A DNA stretch of 64,000 nucleotides from Eretmocerus hayati. Taxonomy: Eukaryota; Arthropoda; Insecta; Hymenoptera; Aphelinidae. A program made the translations under genes and the position numbers. The notes beneath the pieces are model-generated. The model made no database searches and was not told the origin of the DNA. It saw only the letters and a program-made list of their open reading frames with translations. Positions 1 through 10,378 of the stretch are shown here, piece after piece; position 1 is the stretch's first letter; each line of letters starts with the position of its first letter. The stretch is from contig CM056742.1 in assembly GCA_029851415.1 (NCBI GenBank), positions 11,449,736 to 11,513,735 of the forward strand, given 5' to 3'.

Positions 1-455
1 GTTAATATACAAGTTGAACATTTGGTCTCGTCGATCTTGAAGGACGGTGGGGAACTAAATAAATTCCCAAAATTTCCATCATGAAATTTTGGGAATTTAT
101 TTAGTTCCCCACCGTCCTTCAAGATCGACGAGACCAAATGTTCAACTTGTATACTATGCATTTTTGTCGGTTAGAACGCAGCATCCGTATAAGAAGATTG
201 ATTCGAAGCGAAAATGTGCCAAATGAAGAAACCCGCAGACGGCATAAACTTCAAGTCTCTTGCCAAGACTGAGAATTTTATTTCTCAACATATTCCAAAA
301 TGGTTTTTGTTCGTACGTGTGAATACACAAGTTTTGTCGCTCCGAACATGTTGAAATCCAAAAATTTTCCTTTCTTTCGGCCTACCGTACATTATTATAC
401 CCTCAATCTTTCGTCTATTTTTCCTTTTTGATAGTAAACAATCTATTTTTTTCAG
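1..455. other. Intron sequence upstream of desaturase 1 exon
   Basis: No coding exon is visible here. The stretch holds the perfect hairpin at 6-153 and then AT-rich sequence ending in a pyrimidine-rich acceptor (ttcag at 451-455). It is presumably an intron of the desaturase whose earlier exons lie left of the window. Confidence 0.6.
6..153. repeat. Perfect 71-bp inverted repeat with 6-nt loop
   Basis: Arms 6-76 and 83-153 are exact reverse complements, separated by the six bases catcat. I compared the arms base by base and found no mismatch. Beyond the arms (base 5 against base 154) pairing stops. No ORF or terminal-repeat signature is present. It could be a very young foldback element, a hairpin-RNA source, or an assembly or amplification fold-back artefact, since it lies at the window edge. 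Confidence 0.95.
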
Positions 456-641
456 GTTATACATACCCTTGTTTGCTCTTCTAACAATTGGCTTACCAGT
501 TGCTGTGCCATGGTACTATTGGTCCGAATGTCTTTGGGTATCGTTTTGGGTCAACTTCAACTTTAGATTCTGCATCACGTTAAACATCGCTTTCTTCGTC
601 AATAGCGTTGCTCACATGTGGGGTAACCGTCCGTACGACAA
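456..641 (+). CDS. Desaturase 1 exon with TM3-TM4 and NSVAH ligand motif
   Basis: The acceptor is ttttttcag before 456 and the donor is gtgagt at 642. The reading frame enters with one leftover base (phase 2, as in exon 4 of desaturase 2) and leaves in phase 2 inside the Lys codon of PYDK. The length of 186 bp equals that of exon 4 of desaturase 2. Confidence 0.93.
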
Positions 642-1090
642 GTGAGTGATTTTTTATAAACATATATTTTCTTGAAATTGATATTCAATATTTTTTCAAA
701 AATATTTGAAAAATTATTGCACAACCCTGATTGGATGAAATTTATATCATTTTCTCCATTTTCAGGACGATATCTCCAGTGGAAAATTTTGCAGTTTCAA
801 TAGCTGCTTTAGGTGAAGGCTGGCACAATTATCATCACGTATTTCCATGGGATTATAAAACTGGAGAACTTGGAAATTATTCTCTAAATCTAACCACTGG
901 ATTTATCGATACGTTTGCTCGTTTAGGCTGGGCATACGATCTAAAATATGCTTCACCTGATATGATTCGTCGTAGAGCTGAAAGAAGTGGTGATGGCACG
1001 CATTCGGCACCTGAATATTGGGGATATGGAGATCGAGATATACCAAAAGAAGATCGCGAAGAGCTTGATAATATGAGGACCAAAAGTTAA
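456..1090 (+). CDS. Acyl-CoA delta-9-type desaturase 1, 3' part (two exons, partial)
   Basis: This is the C-terminal part of an ER-membrane fatty acyl-CoA desaturase, a di-iron enzyme that introduces a cis double bond with electrons from cytochrome b5. Exons are 456-641 and 766-1090 (stop TAA), joined by a 124-bp GT-AG intron in phase 2. Exon one encodes the third and fourth membrane segments and ends with NSVAHMWGNRPYDK, which keeps the iron-binding Asn and His (NSxAH). Exon two carries the third histidine box HNYHH, then FPWDYKTGELG and a charged C-terminus with SGDG, all typical of insect delta-9-like desaturases. All visible metal ligands are intact, so an active enzyme is expected. The first two histidine boxes lie outside the window. 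Substrate preference (C16, C18 or a pheromone precursor) cannot be read from this part. Confidence 0.95.
766..1090 (+). CDS. Desaturase 1 terminal exon with HNYHH box
   Basis: The acceptor is tttcag at 761-765. The exon opens by completing the split Lys codon, then reads TISPVENFAVSIAALGEG, the third histidine box and the C-terminal tail to TAA at 1088-1090. A candidate polyadenylation signal AATAAA lies at 1478-1483. Confidence 0.95.
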
Positions 1091-2356
1091 ACGATATAAA
1101 TATCGCTCTTGTTCATGGTTCCATATATATTTATGATGAATGTTTGCTATATCTATGAGTCTATCGCGTTGAAGGGAACAACAAAGTATAAACTATCTCT
1201 GAAAGTTGAATGCTGAAAGTACTTAAATTATGGAGAGGAGTTAATCTCCCAAATTAATTATTCCTGAATATTACTGATACACGCTGCTTTGAAATAGTTT
1301 GCTCGCTATGTCAGTGTTACATCATCTCATTAAATGTAATATTCATGTTACTGTTTTGATCATTCTGTGTTGAGAAATTTAAAACATGTTAATGTTAGTG
1401 TTTCAATAACCTCGACCAATTCTCCGAGAATGACCAACGTTCAACAAAGTTTATTGCAATGCATTTTAGGAAATTTGAATAAAATACTTTTCTCGATGAG
1501 ATCATTGACAAAATATCATTCACAATCATGGATATGAGCTGATGAAAAATTCCCTCATAATTTGATATCAGGTAAATTTTGAAAATTCTCTCGAGTGTCT
1601 CATCAATTGATCACCACTGAATATATGTGTAATTCTCCAAAACTTTCCGTTCAAGTACTGCTATCATGATGATGTGTATTTCAATAGGAATATTGTTGTC
1701 CTCATAAGTATATCAGATAAAAGTGTCCACTAAATATTTGAAGTGGTAGCAACTGTTATGATATCTCAACATCTTATCTCAAAATTCGAAGTTCCAGAAT
1801 TCAGCTGATACGCGAAGAAATATTTTGCTTCATTTTGTGATGACTTGAGTCAAAGTAATTTTTTCATCAAGTAGCAAAGATAGCTTATCACTACACAAAA
1901 GAATGAAGGGTACAGATTTTTATACATCTATGAACGGACTGATGATTCTAAACGTGCATAAGTTCCATGTTCTACTTTTCAGAATCTACAAACGGTACTG
2001 TACAACTTATCCGAAGGCCATTGAAAAGACAATAAAAAATGATATGGCGTAACTCCGAAAATCAAGTCTAAAATCCACTTAGGGAAATAATTTGTCGTTC
2101 AAAAATTTTATAACCACTCCTCGATAATATGAAGAGCACACATTCGGTTGCCAATTTGGTTACACTGAATACTGATGTATTATCGCGTGCGATAGAAAAT
2201 TGAATTTATAGCATTCTGGATTGAGAAACGCGATCCCCTAAATTTCAAAAAGCTCAATGATCCCTGCGGTCAATAAATTTTTTGCTGTCAAAAGTAACGA
2301 ATCTTGCATGTGTCCCAAATTGCAATTAATCAGAAAATTTTTTGATATGTTCTAAC

Positions 2357-2688
2357 AAGGAGAGGTCCAACCTTGTGAGTCCTTGATTCGTTCCTAACTT
2401 TAGGAATCGTCTTATTTTTATGAGGAATGAAGGTATTCCAAAGGATTTAGTCCCATGGGCCTCCTATCCTGAGATACAGCTGTGGAGATTAGCATTGGCC
2501 ACATAGGCCTATGTTGAAAAGTCGTAATTGCACTACCAATGCTAATATCTCTATAGCTGTATCCCAGTATAGGAGGCCCATGCTCGAGCCCATGGGATTA
2601 AATCCTTTGAGAAACCTTCATTATTCACCAAAATAAAATGATTCCCAAATTTTGAAATTGTGAGACCCGCAATATTAGACCTCTCCTT
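2357..2688. mobile_element. Foldback MITE, family A, copy 1
   Basis: The termini are aaggagaggtc and its reverse complement gacctctcctt. Most of the roughly 145-bp arms pair imperfectly, with shared blocks such as a preserved ttagcattgg / ccaatgctaa and agctgta elements near the centre. A second copy with the same termini and internal blocks lies at 32113-32440. There is no coding capacity. It is a non-autonomous DNA element of unknown superfamily. Confidence 0.8.
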
Positions 2689-4797
2689 ATAGGTGCAATT
2701 GACAAACACAATCTGCTAATTGTTTATAATCGTATACAAGATCAAAAAAGTAGCTGTCTCGCCAAGCTGCGGCGTAATGAATGATTGTTGAGAGATTTTG
2801 CGCTTGCCACAAAGAAAATCGGTTTGTAAATCTAGGTCAACTCAAATTTTTCCATCTGATTTCGAGCATCAATTGAAAATTTTGAAGTTGGCTCAGAAAT
2901 TAGTATGGATGCTCCTCAAAAAAATATTGAGATGTGACAGAACCTAAGATGCACCAAGCTTAGTTTGATCGCCAGTGACACTCATACCTCGAATTTCTTG
3001 GTGGACCTATCGAATTTTTCGGACATTAATCAATTCTCTGTTCAATATTTAGCATCACGATTCCGCAATTATTAATTCGAATTAGTATTATGAGCTATCA
3101 ATCGATTTAGACATCACAGATTTGCGGTAGAGCCTTGAATTTCTTTGAGATAAAATTGGCCCCAGTCGAGACCTCACGAAAAAAGAAAACAACTTGAAAT
3201 CTAATTCGCGCGTATAGGAGATGAAAAGAACGAACTCACAATGATAATTACAATGTTTGAGCAAAAAAAGTAGATTGCAACTCAAGACGTATGGATGTAG
3301 GGCTTCGGCGGAAAATTTTTAAATTCAGTTTATTTAATCTTTGAATACACCATTTCAAAAAAGTCACTATGTTTTCTTCTTCCAACTGGATGGTTGAATT
3401 TTCAACTACTCGATTGAATATTCAACCATTTGATTGGACTCTCAACCAGTGTGGTTGAAGTTTCGAGATCAAGCCACTGATTGAAGATTTTCGAATAAAT
3501 TTTTTACAGTGTACACTTCAAATTGTTTACATCAAATATCATCTATGTAATCTTTTTTATACTTTTTTCTAAACTATCGAGATTGGATATGTATTTTTCT
3601 CCGATTGGTTGTTAAATCTTGAAACAGTTTCACAGATACCCGCGCATGGAGAAGAGAGTGCTGAGACGTTGTCACTGATGTTACTCTGATTGAGGAGCTT
3701 CGACGTAATACGGCTTCATCACAATCGGTTGGGGTTCACCGGTTCAGTTTGCGAATATTTTCGAGCTCATACTTGCACTTTCACGAGCGACCTGAGCTGG
3801 TTATCCATTTATGTTGATGGATAACCATGATATTTAGCCATAATAGAGATATCACTGTATAATATCCGAGCTAAATTGTTCTCATCTTGCGATCTAATCG
3901 CAGATAAAATAACACTCGACAGCTTTCAGAAAATCCATTTAGAGTTCATATCTACACGTTTGTTAATGCATTGAAAACAGCTTAGGCTTGGTATCTGATT
4001 GAAAAATGATGATAAAATTCCGACTGGATGTGCAAAATATTTACCAAATTTCAAAATTTTCAGCACAGTATTTTCACTGAATTATGAAGTTTTTAGTTCC
4101 TACCTAGCGTGTAAGCATGGTGATACATCCCTCCTAAAATCATGATTTCCATCTCCAATGGAATGTAGTAATGACAATCGGGAGCAATCAAAATTGCCAA
4201 TAAGATATTTTTATTCCTATAATTTTGAAGCTCTATGCCATGTGACCACCATAGTGAAAACGATATTTCTGATGGCAAAATTTGGAGTTTATTCCCATGC
4301 CCTATGTGCTTGGGCATGTATGTTTTGTCAGAAATATCGTATTCACATTGTATATTACCTATGCTTCCGCATAATTCACTTGTACGTGGCACAGATTTTG
4401 TATGTTGATGTATGTTGACATCTCCACGTATTTGTAAAAGGATTTAGTTCATCACCGCTTCGTCCTTTCTCAATTTTGTAAGAATTATGTGCCTTGTCGA
4501 GTGCTCAAACATGTTAATAATTATGATATGTGTGTGAAGATTCAAACTTCTCCATTATTATTACAACAAAATTATGATAAGCGATAAGTGACAATAAAAT
4601 TTAGATGTGAATCAGAATAAAAACCGATATGAGTACCTCTGATGAATCCTGGATTACATTTTTGCTTTAAGTCACTGGACTACTCTGACAAGGTAGTAGA
4701 TCATCATCAAATTTTCTAATTTTTAAATTCTAATTTTTTCAAAATTTGAGTCTCAATAAATGGGTTTTATTTGATTGATGAAATGTACAGTTGATAT

Positions 4798-4951
4798 AAG
4801 GCCCGAATTAATAGTCGTAATTCGGAGTCCGGATAAGCTAATCCGAGGCGCCACAATCGGTGCGGCGAGTTCGCGAATATATTAGGACTGGCGATTGTGG
4901 CGCCGCGGATTAGCTTATCCGGACTCCGGATTACGACTATAAATTCGAGCC
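4798..4951. repeat. Inverted repeat with about 60-bp arms
   Basis: Arms of about 60 bp (4798-4859 and 4891-4951) pair with few mismatches. They share the block ggataagctaatccg / cggattagcttatcc and gcgccacaatcg / cgattgtggcgc. The loop is about 31 bp. The arms are more GC-rich than their surroundings. It is probably a small hairpin-type MITE. Confidence 0.8.
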
Positions 4952-5117
4952 TAAATGTATTGTGGAATTTGGATAGGTAATCATAAGGCTCAATCATTCG
5001 AGCTTTTGATGACCACTCAGCCTATGAATTTTCAACCAACTAACAACTTTCACTTTTAACAAGTGATCCCCTGAAAGGCTATTATTAGTAATCATAATGA
5101 TAAAACACTCGTCCGAA

Positions 5118-6000
5118 AGCTGTCCGTCCGGATCCCGCGTATCACGTTACCGACGTAGGAAGGGTGGAGTGTGAGATGGGTGGCCGTATTATTATAGGTC
5201 ATGGATGGTTCGATGAGTGGATGTGTTGATGAGTGGGTGGGTCATTGGTCGGGCCGATGGCTGGTCTGGTGGACTAGACTGGAGTTCAGGGTGGTCTTGT
5301 ATGGCCTGGGACGTTTTGGTACGATCTGGAAACGTCTGGAACGTTCTGGTACGGTCTGAAACGATCTGGTACAACCTGGGACAGTCTGGGACGTTTCGGT
5401 TTGGTATGAGACAATCTGATATGACCTGGTACGATCTGCGATGTTCTGGAACGTCTGGAATGATCTGGAAAGATCTAGGACATTCTGGTACGGTATGATA
5501 TTATTTGGAATGGTCTGGAACGATTTGGGACAGTTTGGGCGGTTTGTCCTATGCTGGGCTGGCTAAAATATAATACTTGACCGTGTAGATGAGAGCGCGG
5601 AAGACTCGGTATAGGTTGATGGTCGGGTGGGTGGGTGGACACTGGACAGGTTGATCAGTGGGTGCCTGGAAGGGTTGGTTGGTCGTTATACCTATCAACG
5701 ACACCAGTTCAACAAAATTTCATCTTCACGAACTTTATAAGAAACATCTTCCACTATCAATACCTACCTACATTTGATACCATCATTGATCATTACCTAT
5801 CATTTTTGAGCTACGAAAGTATTTCAGGACCCTCTGACTTATCACATTTACCATCTGGGAGAGCGTTAGTGAGAGAGGCAGAAACGCTAGTAGTTAATTA
5901 CTCCTCCAAAAAACTATATCAGAGGAAACCACGGATTAGGAAAAGGAGCATCATGCACACCAATATTCTTGCACAAGAGCTGAGACGGGTCATATGCGTG
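5118..6000 (+). mobile_element. Minisatellite-cored repeat element, copy 1
   Basis: The 5' part (cgtccggatcccgcgtatc, from about 5124) and the 3' part (gagcgttagtgagagaggc, about 5861-5880) match the element at 7945-8830. Between them lies a G/T-rich array. From about 5310 to 5550 it is a degenerate 10-bp repeat of the type aacgttctgg / tacgatctgg. The long ORFs that cross it are by-products of the repeat. It is probably a non-autonomous transposon with an expandable core. The outer limits are approximate. Confidence 0.6.
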
Positions 6001-7944
6001 CGTCTTATAGCTGTATCCTGTTAGCAACAATTTTTATGAGGGAGTATAATCTGTTCAATGGGAGAGTTCCAGTTCTGAAACAATGGACTTTGAGAAGTTA
6101 CATCCCTTGCGTTAATATCAAAGTAATCGATTCTACCGAGCTTAGCTAAGTACTATAAAATAAAACTCGCGGGACAAAACCGAGGACAAAACTTTGAAAT
6201 TCTTCAAATGAGCCGTTCTCGATCTAATAAATGGCTTGAACCAACTTTGCAAAATTGTTTTTCTTCTCAGAAAGATTTCTATGATTTCTTGCAGTCCTAT
6301 ACATATATAAGCCATTAACCATGGATGGTTAGGCTAACAGAATTTGAATGATTCCAATAATTTTATGACAGGCAAATCTCCGTATTCATGGATTTGGTGT
6401 TTGCAAAAACCTTGCTAATTTGTGATCTCAAAACTAAATTTTGCCACAAACTCGATCCGAAACCAGATTTTCAGAAAGGTGAAGTTCGCGCTTATGTTCA
6501 GTGGTTTCACTGTTATGTCGATCAAGAAATAACGACGAGGTGTACTCTTCACAGTATAAGAATTAGAAATTCATCACGGATTCACCAAGTGAAGCCACTA
6601 CCAAAAAAAGAGTTGGAGAATTTAGAAATTTTGCGACGAAGATCAAAATCCTGAAATTACAGAGAAAAAGTGGAAAAATCAGCGTTGTCCGATATCTTTG
6701 ATGGCGAGATTCGATAAGAAGCTCAATATATTGAACCGTAGATAGACTTCCCTCTCTCAAATTCCCTCAAAGTTCAAGATTTTATGTTGAAAAATATAGC
6801 TCATGATGATTCACATGAATTTATTCGATAGTTTCGACGAATTTTCCATTTGAGACCATAATTTGTGAGCTCGTTTGTGAGTATACTTTCATAATGGACC
6901 AGCATCATTCATTGACAAATGCTTATGAAAGTTTAGAATTAGCTTTTGAACAATACAGTCTTAGCTTTTTTGACGATCAAAGAACATTACCCCGTTTTTC
7001 CCTGAAGGCAGTGCTTCAGACTTTGCAGATTTTGCATCATTCACGGCACCCTTTCGGCCTTGAAAAAGTCTATATTTTTTCATCGCTTTTTTTTCATTGA
7101 CATAATCTTTTTGAATAATTTGCTAGATGATTCGTAATATGATATTGCAAATTTTTGTATGATAATAATCAATTTAGCGCTCTTGCGATTTCGTAAAATA
7201 AGAAAATAACTCCTCGAAAGAAAAAACGCAAGTATTTTCCATTTTCTCATATAATGATGCGATATATTCGATTGAAATACGTTTCGGCTAGACAGAGCCT
7301 GTACAGCAAGCAACCATACTCACGTGCATGCTTGGCTTTTAGATCGCTTGCATGGAACGAAAATACATATTACAATTGAAGACTAGGAACTGACTTCTGC
7401 ATATCATTATCCGGGAAATTTAAAAGAAAATTGAAAAATAGTCCATCTGTAGCCCGAAGTACCCATCCGAATCCTCCAAAGAAAATTTCACTTTATTTTG
7501 CTGAGTACAGAAGACTATACAGACCCCTCGACATTTCGACTTTGTCTAAATGTCGCGTCTCATTCATGTCTCATTACGTGCAGAATCTAGTCAATCTTAC
7601 ATTCTCAATTCTTGCATCGGTGGGCTATAGAGGCTCAAATCATCAATTTTAGCTTCCGGGCGGCAGGAAAAATCAATAGAGCCAGTTTATGTACTCTACT
7701 TTGACTTTGTATTTTTCTCCATTTATGAACCCGAGTACGAACCACTTTTCCTGGTAGCGAAAAATGTTTCCTCGAGCTTCAAAATATTGAAAAAATATCA
7801 GCATTCAAGAATGCAAATTCAATCTGATGGTCAATTTTTTTACCATTACATTTTCAGGGCTCTGGCGTCAGAAAATCGAGCCGCTACTTCATTTTCTTGA
7901 CATTTTTTTTATTTTTCTTTATTATTGAGCGCTTGTCTAAATCT

Positions 7945-8830
7945 TGCCCGTCCGGATGCCCCGTATCGTGGTAGCGGTGTAAGGGCATTGCTGATGCTGA
8001 TGTTGGGTCAGTGAGTCCGCAGGTCCGTGGATCGGTGTTGGTGTTGCTGGTGGTGCTGGTGGTGCTGCAGATGGTGTTGCTGGTGTTGCTGGTGATGGCT
8101 TTTGACTATTCCGGACGAATTGGCCTACTTAATTGATTTAATGGGCCGATCAGTTGATGTATGCTCCAATGAGTCAAAACTTTTCTTTTGGATGGATGTA
8201 TTGTTGCTGGGGCTGAAGCTGGTCTGTGACTGGTGTCGAGGCTGGGGCTACGGCTAGGCCTTGGCTAAGCTGATCCTGGGGCTAAGGCTGGGGCTGGGGC
8301 TGAGACTGGGGCCAGGGATGAGGCTGGGCTGCGGCTGGCTGAGGCTGGGGCTCGGGCCGAGGCTGGAGCTGAGGCTGGGGCTATGGCTAAGGCTGAGGCT
8401 GTGGCTAGGGATGAGGCTGGGGCTCGGGCCGAGGCTGGAGCTGAGGCTGGGATTATGGCTAAAGCTGAGGCTGTGGCTAGGGATCACGTTGCTGAGACTG
8501 GGGCTGTTGGCTAGAGCTAAGGCTGGGTCTGGGGCTGGCCAACTGGATATAATTTTCAGATACTCACTGGAGATTCAGGAACTTTACTATGCACATCATT
8601 ACACCAACTCAAAAGTTTTCAATCACAATTACTACGTTATATCAAGGAAATATTCTTTTTTTCTCCGAATTCACTGTATTATGAAATTATCATTTTACAT
8701 TGCTGAGTTACAGAAGCATTTCAGGGGCTCATACTATATCAGAGACACTTCCAAGCCGAAGGAGCGTTAGTGAGGGAGGCGATAACGCCAGTTTCAATAA
8801 AGCCGAGGATACGGAGAAGAGTATTTGCAA
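7945..8830 (+). mobile_element. Minisatellite-cored repeat element, copy 2
   Basis: It shares its 5' part (cgtccggatgccccgtatc, about 7949) and its 3' part (ggagcgttagtgagggaggc, about 8760-8780) with copy 1. The core is quite different: a 9-bp ggtgttgct-like array at about 8033-8100, and then a GGGGCTGAGGCT-type 6/12-bp array at about 8205-8545. Same flanks with different arrays suggests repeated replacement or regrowth of the core. The 169-codon ORF through it is low-complexity. Confidence 0.6.
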
Positions 8831-10004
8831 AATACAGAGTAAAACTGACTAAAAATGATTAAGAATTCGATTTCTTTTCGTTTTATGTAGACATTTAGTC
8901 CGATTCGACGCCGGAACTCACGCCTCATCGTGTTTCGTTCGAAGAGTTGAGTCGTGAAGGTGCTAGTTTCATGTGAGATTTGGTCGTAGATTTCAAATGG
9001 AATTTTCTCGGTGAACTCAGCGCAAAGCTCATTTGACTATCAAAAACAAAAAAAGAAATAAGAAAGAAAATTCCTGAATAAGCCGAGTTTGATGTACGAA
9101 ATTCAAAGAGAGGTAAAAGGGATACACAATCATAGAAAATTCCAACTTTCGAAACAGTTTTCCATCACAAAATGGTAAATTTCCCTTCGAAAGAAATTCC
9201 TCACTGATTTGATCTGGTATACGTATAGTTTCATCGCAGTCAGTGTCCACTGATCAAAGTATGAATGGTTGAATTGTACTTGTTAGTACAGAAGAGCTTT
9301 GTGTAAGGATGGTATTTTCCGTTGCAGAACTCAGAAAATTTTAAACTACATTCACAGACTTTGCTTACCTCAACACACTGCATTAATATTTATTTTGACC
9401 CAATTGAGTGCATGTGCGCGAAGCTACTCATTATTCAAGTGTTTTCGGCCGAATTTCAAAATTGTTATAGAAAAAATAGTCGGTCTCATTGAATTCGAGT
9501 AACTCAGATCTCAAGAAAAATCATCTTCAATAGGGGGGTAAACTATTTCAAACATTTCTATTCCACGAAAGATAGTCATTTTGATTCACTAGATTCGCAT
9601 TGGGTCTTTACATCTACCATCATCATATATGATCAACAATCAAAGTAACCCACGTGCTTCTGAAGTCAATATACCCAGCCTCTGATGAAAAATTTCCAAG
9701 CCGAGACTTCAAAATTACTAAATTTTCAGATTTTCCCTATACACGTGTACACCTATCAATCGTTGAAGATATATTTATGTCAAGAGTTTGTACGATAATA
9801 GCTGCAGGCGATTCGATAGCCTTATACTTTTTTTTTAACTTCTCGCACCAAAAGGAAATGACTATGTAAAAGTTTACCAACGCGCGTGTGACGCTATAAT
9901 GTAATTCTTAAGATCGACGTCGAGGTTGCCATCGGGTCAATCGAAACGTTTTCGTTTGATGATATAGCCATATAGTTTCTAAGACACTGTCGTTCGTCGT
10001 TGAT

Positions 10005-10239
10005 TCAGTCGATTCCCGAATTCGATACGATTACCATCCTATATTCAACGTATATATAGTTTCAAAATTTTAGAAAAATTTCGTTATGTGAATTATTAGG
10101 ATTAGGTCTTATTTGTGTGCGTTTGTCTTCAGTGTTTGTTGTAGGAATTTTATAATTTGATTTCATTTTTTTTCTGGTTAATTAGAGTGGATAGTGCTTG
10201 TTTTTTCTTGTGACTGTAGATTATTTAGAGGTAGAAAAA
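10005..10239 (+). promoter_or_regulatory. Possible promoter/5' leader of desaturase 2
   Basis: An arthropod-type initiator match TCAGTC lies at 10005-10010, about 235 bp before the start codon. No clear TATA box is placed correctly. The leader has no convincing splice site. This is weak, sequence-only evidence. Confidence 0.25.
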
Positions 10240-10378
10240 ATGCCATCGGAGCGTATTGAAAATTTTAAAACAGATCCACATTGGCCTACTGTACTTTATA
10301 TCATACATTTACACGCATTGGGAGCTTATGGATTTTGGTTACTGTTGACCGAGGCAACATGGATGACAGTGTTCTTCA
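10240..10378 (+). CDS. Desaturase 2 exon 1 (N-terminus, TM1)
   Basis: The ATG at 10240 has a good context (AAAAAA before it) and is the first in-frame ATG. The exon encodes MPSERIENFK and a first membrane segment around residues 17-38. It ends in phase 1 (codon a|ct, Thr47) at donor gtaagt. Confidence 0.88.

Larger units (their letters stand above)
1091..10239. other. Intergenic region between the two desaturases
   Basis: The 3' UTR of desaturase 1 probably runs to shortly after AATAAA at 1478-1483. No further exon of a known family is seen. The region holds a foldback MITE (2357-2688), two inverted-repeat hairpins (about 4250-4350 and 4798-4951), and two related minisatellite-cored elements (about 5118-6000 and 7945-8830). 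The remaining ORFs of 60-130 codons have no recognisable motifs, initiator context or splice structure. Confidence 0.6.

Noticed and set aside
4248..4350. Imperfect hairpin that resembles a pre-microRNA
   Set aside because: The arms differ in length by more than ten bases in the middle, giving a large one-sided bulge that a microRNA precursor would not have.
5217..5498. ORFs on both strands in the T/G-rich array
   Set aside because: Repeat translation only. Both strands stay open because the 10-bp unit rarely makes a stop.
8261..8770. 169-codon plus-strand ORF rich in Gly, Leu and Arg
   Set aside because: Translation of the GGGGCTGAGGCT-type minisatellite. No start context, domain or splice structure.
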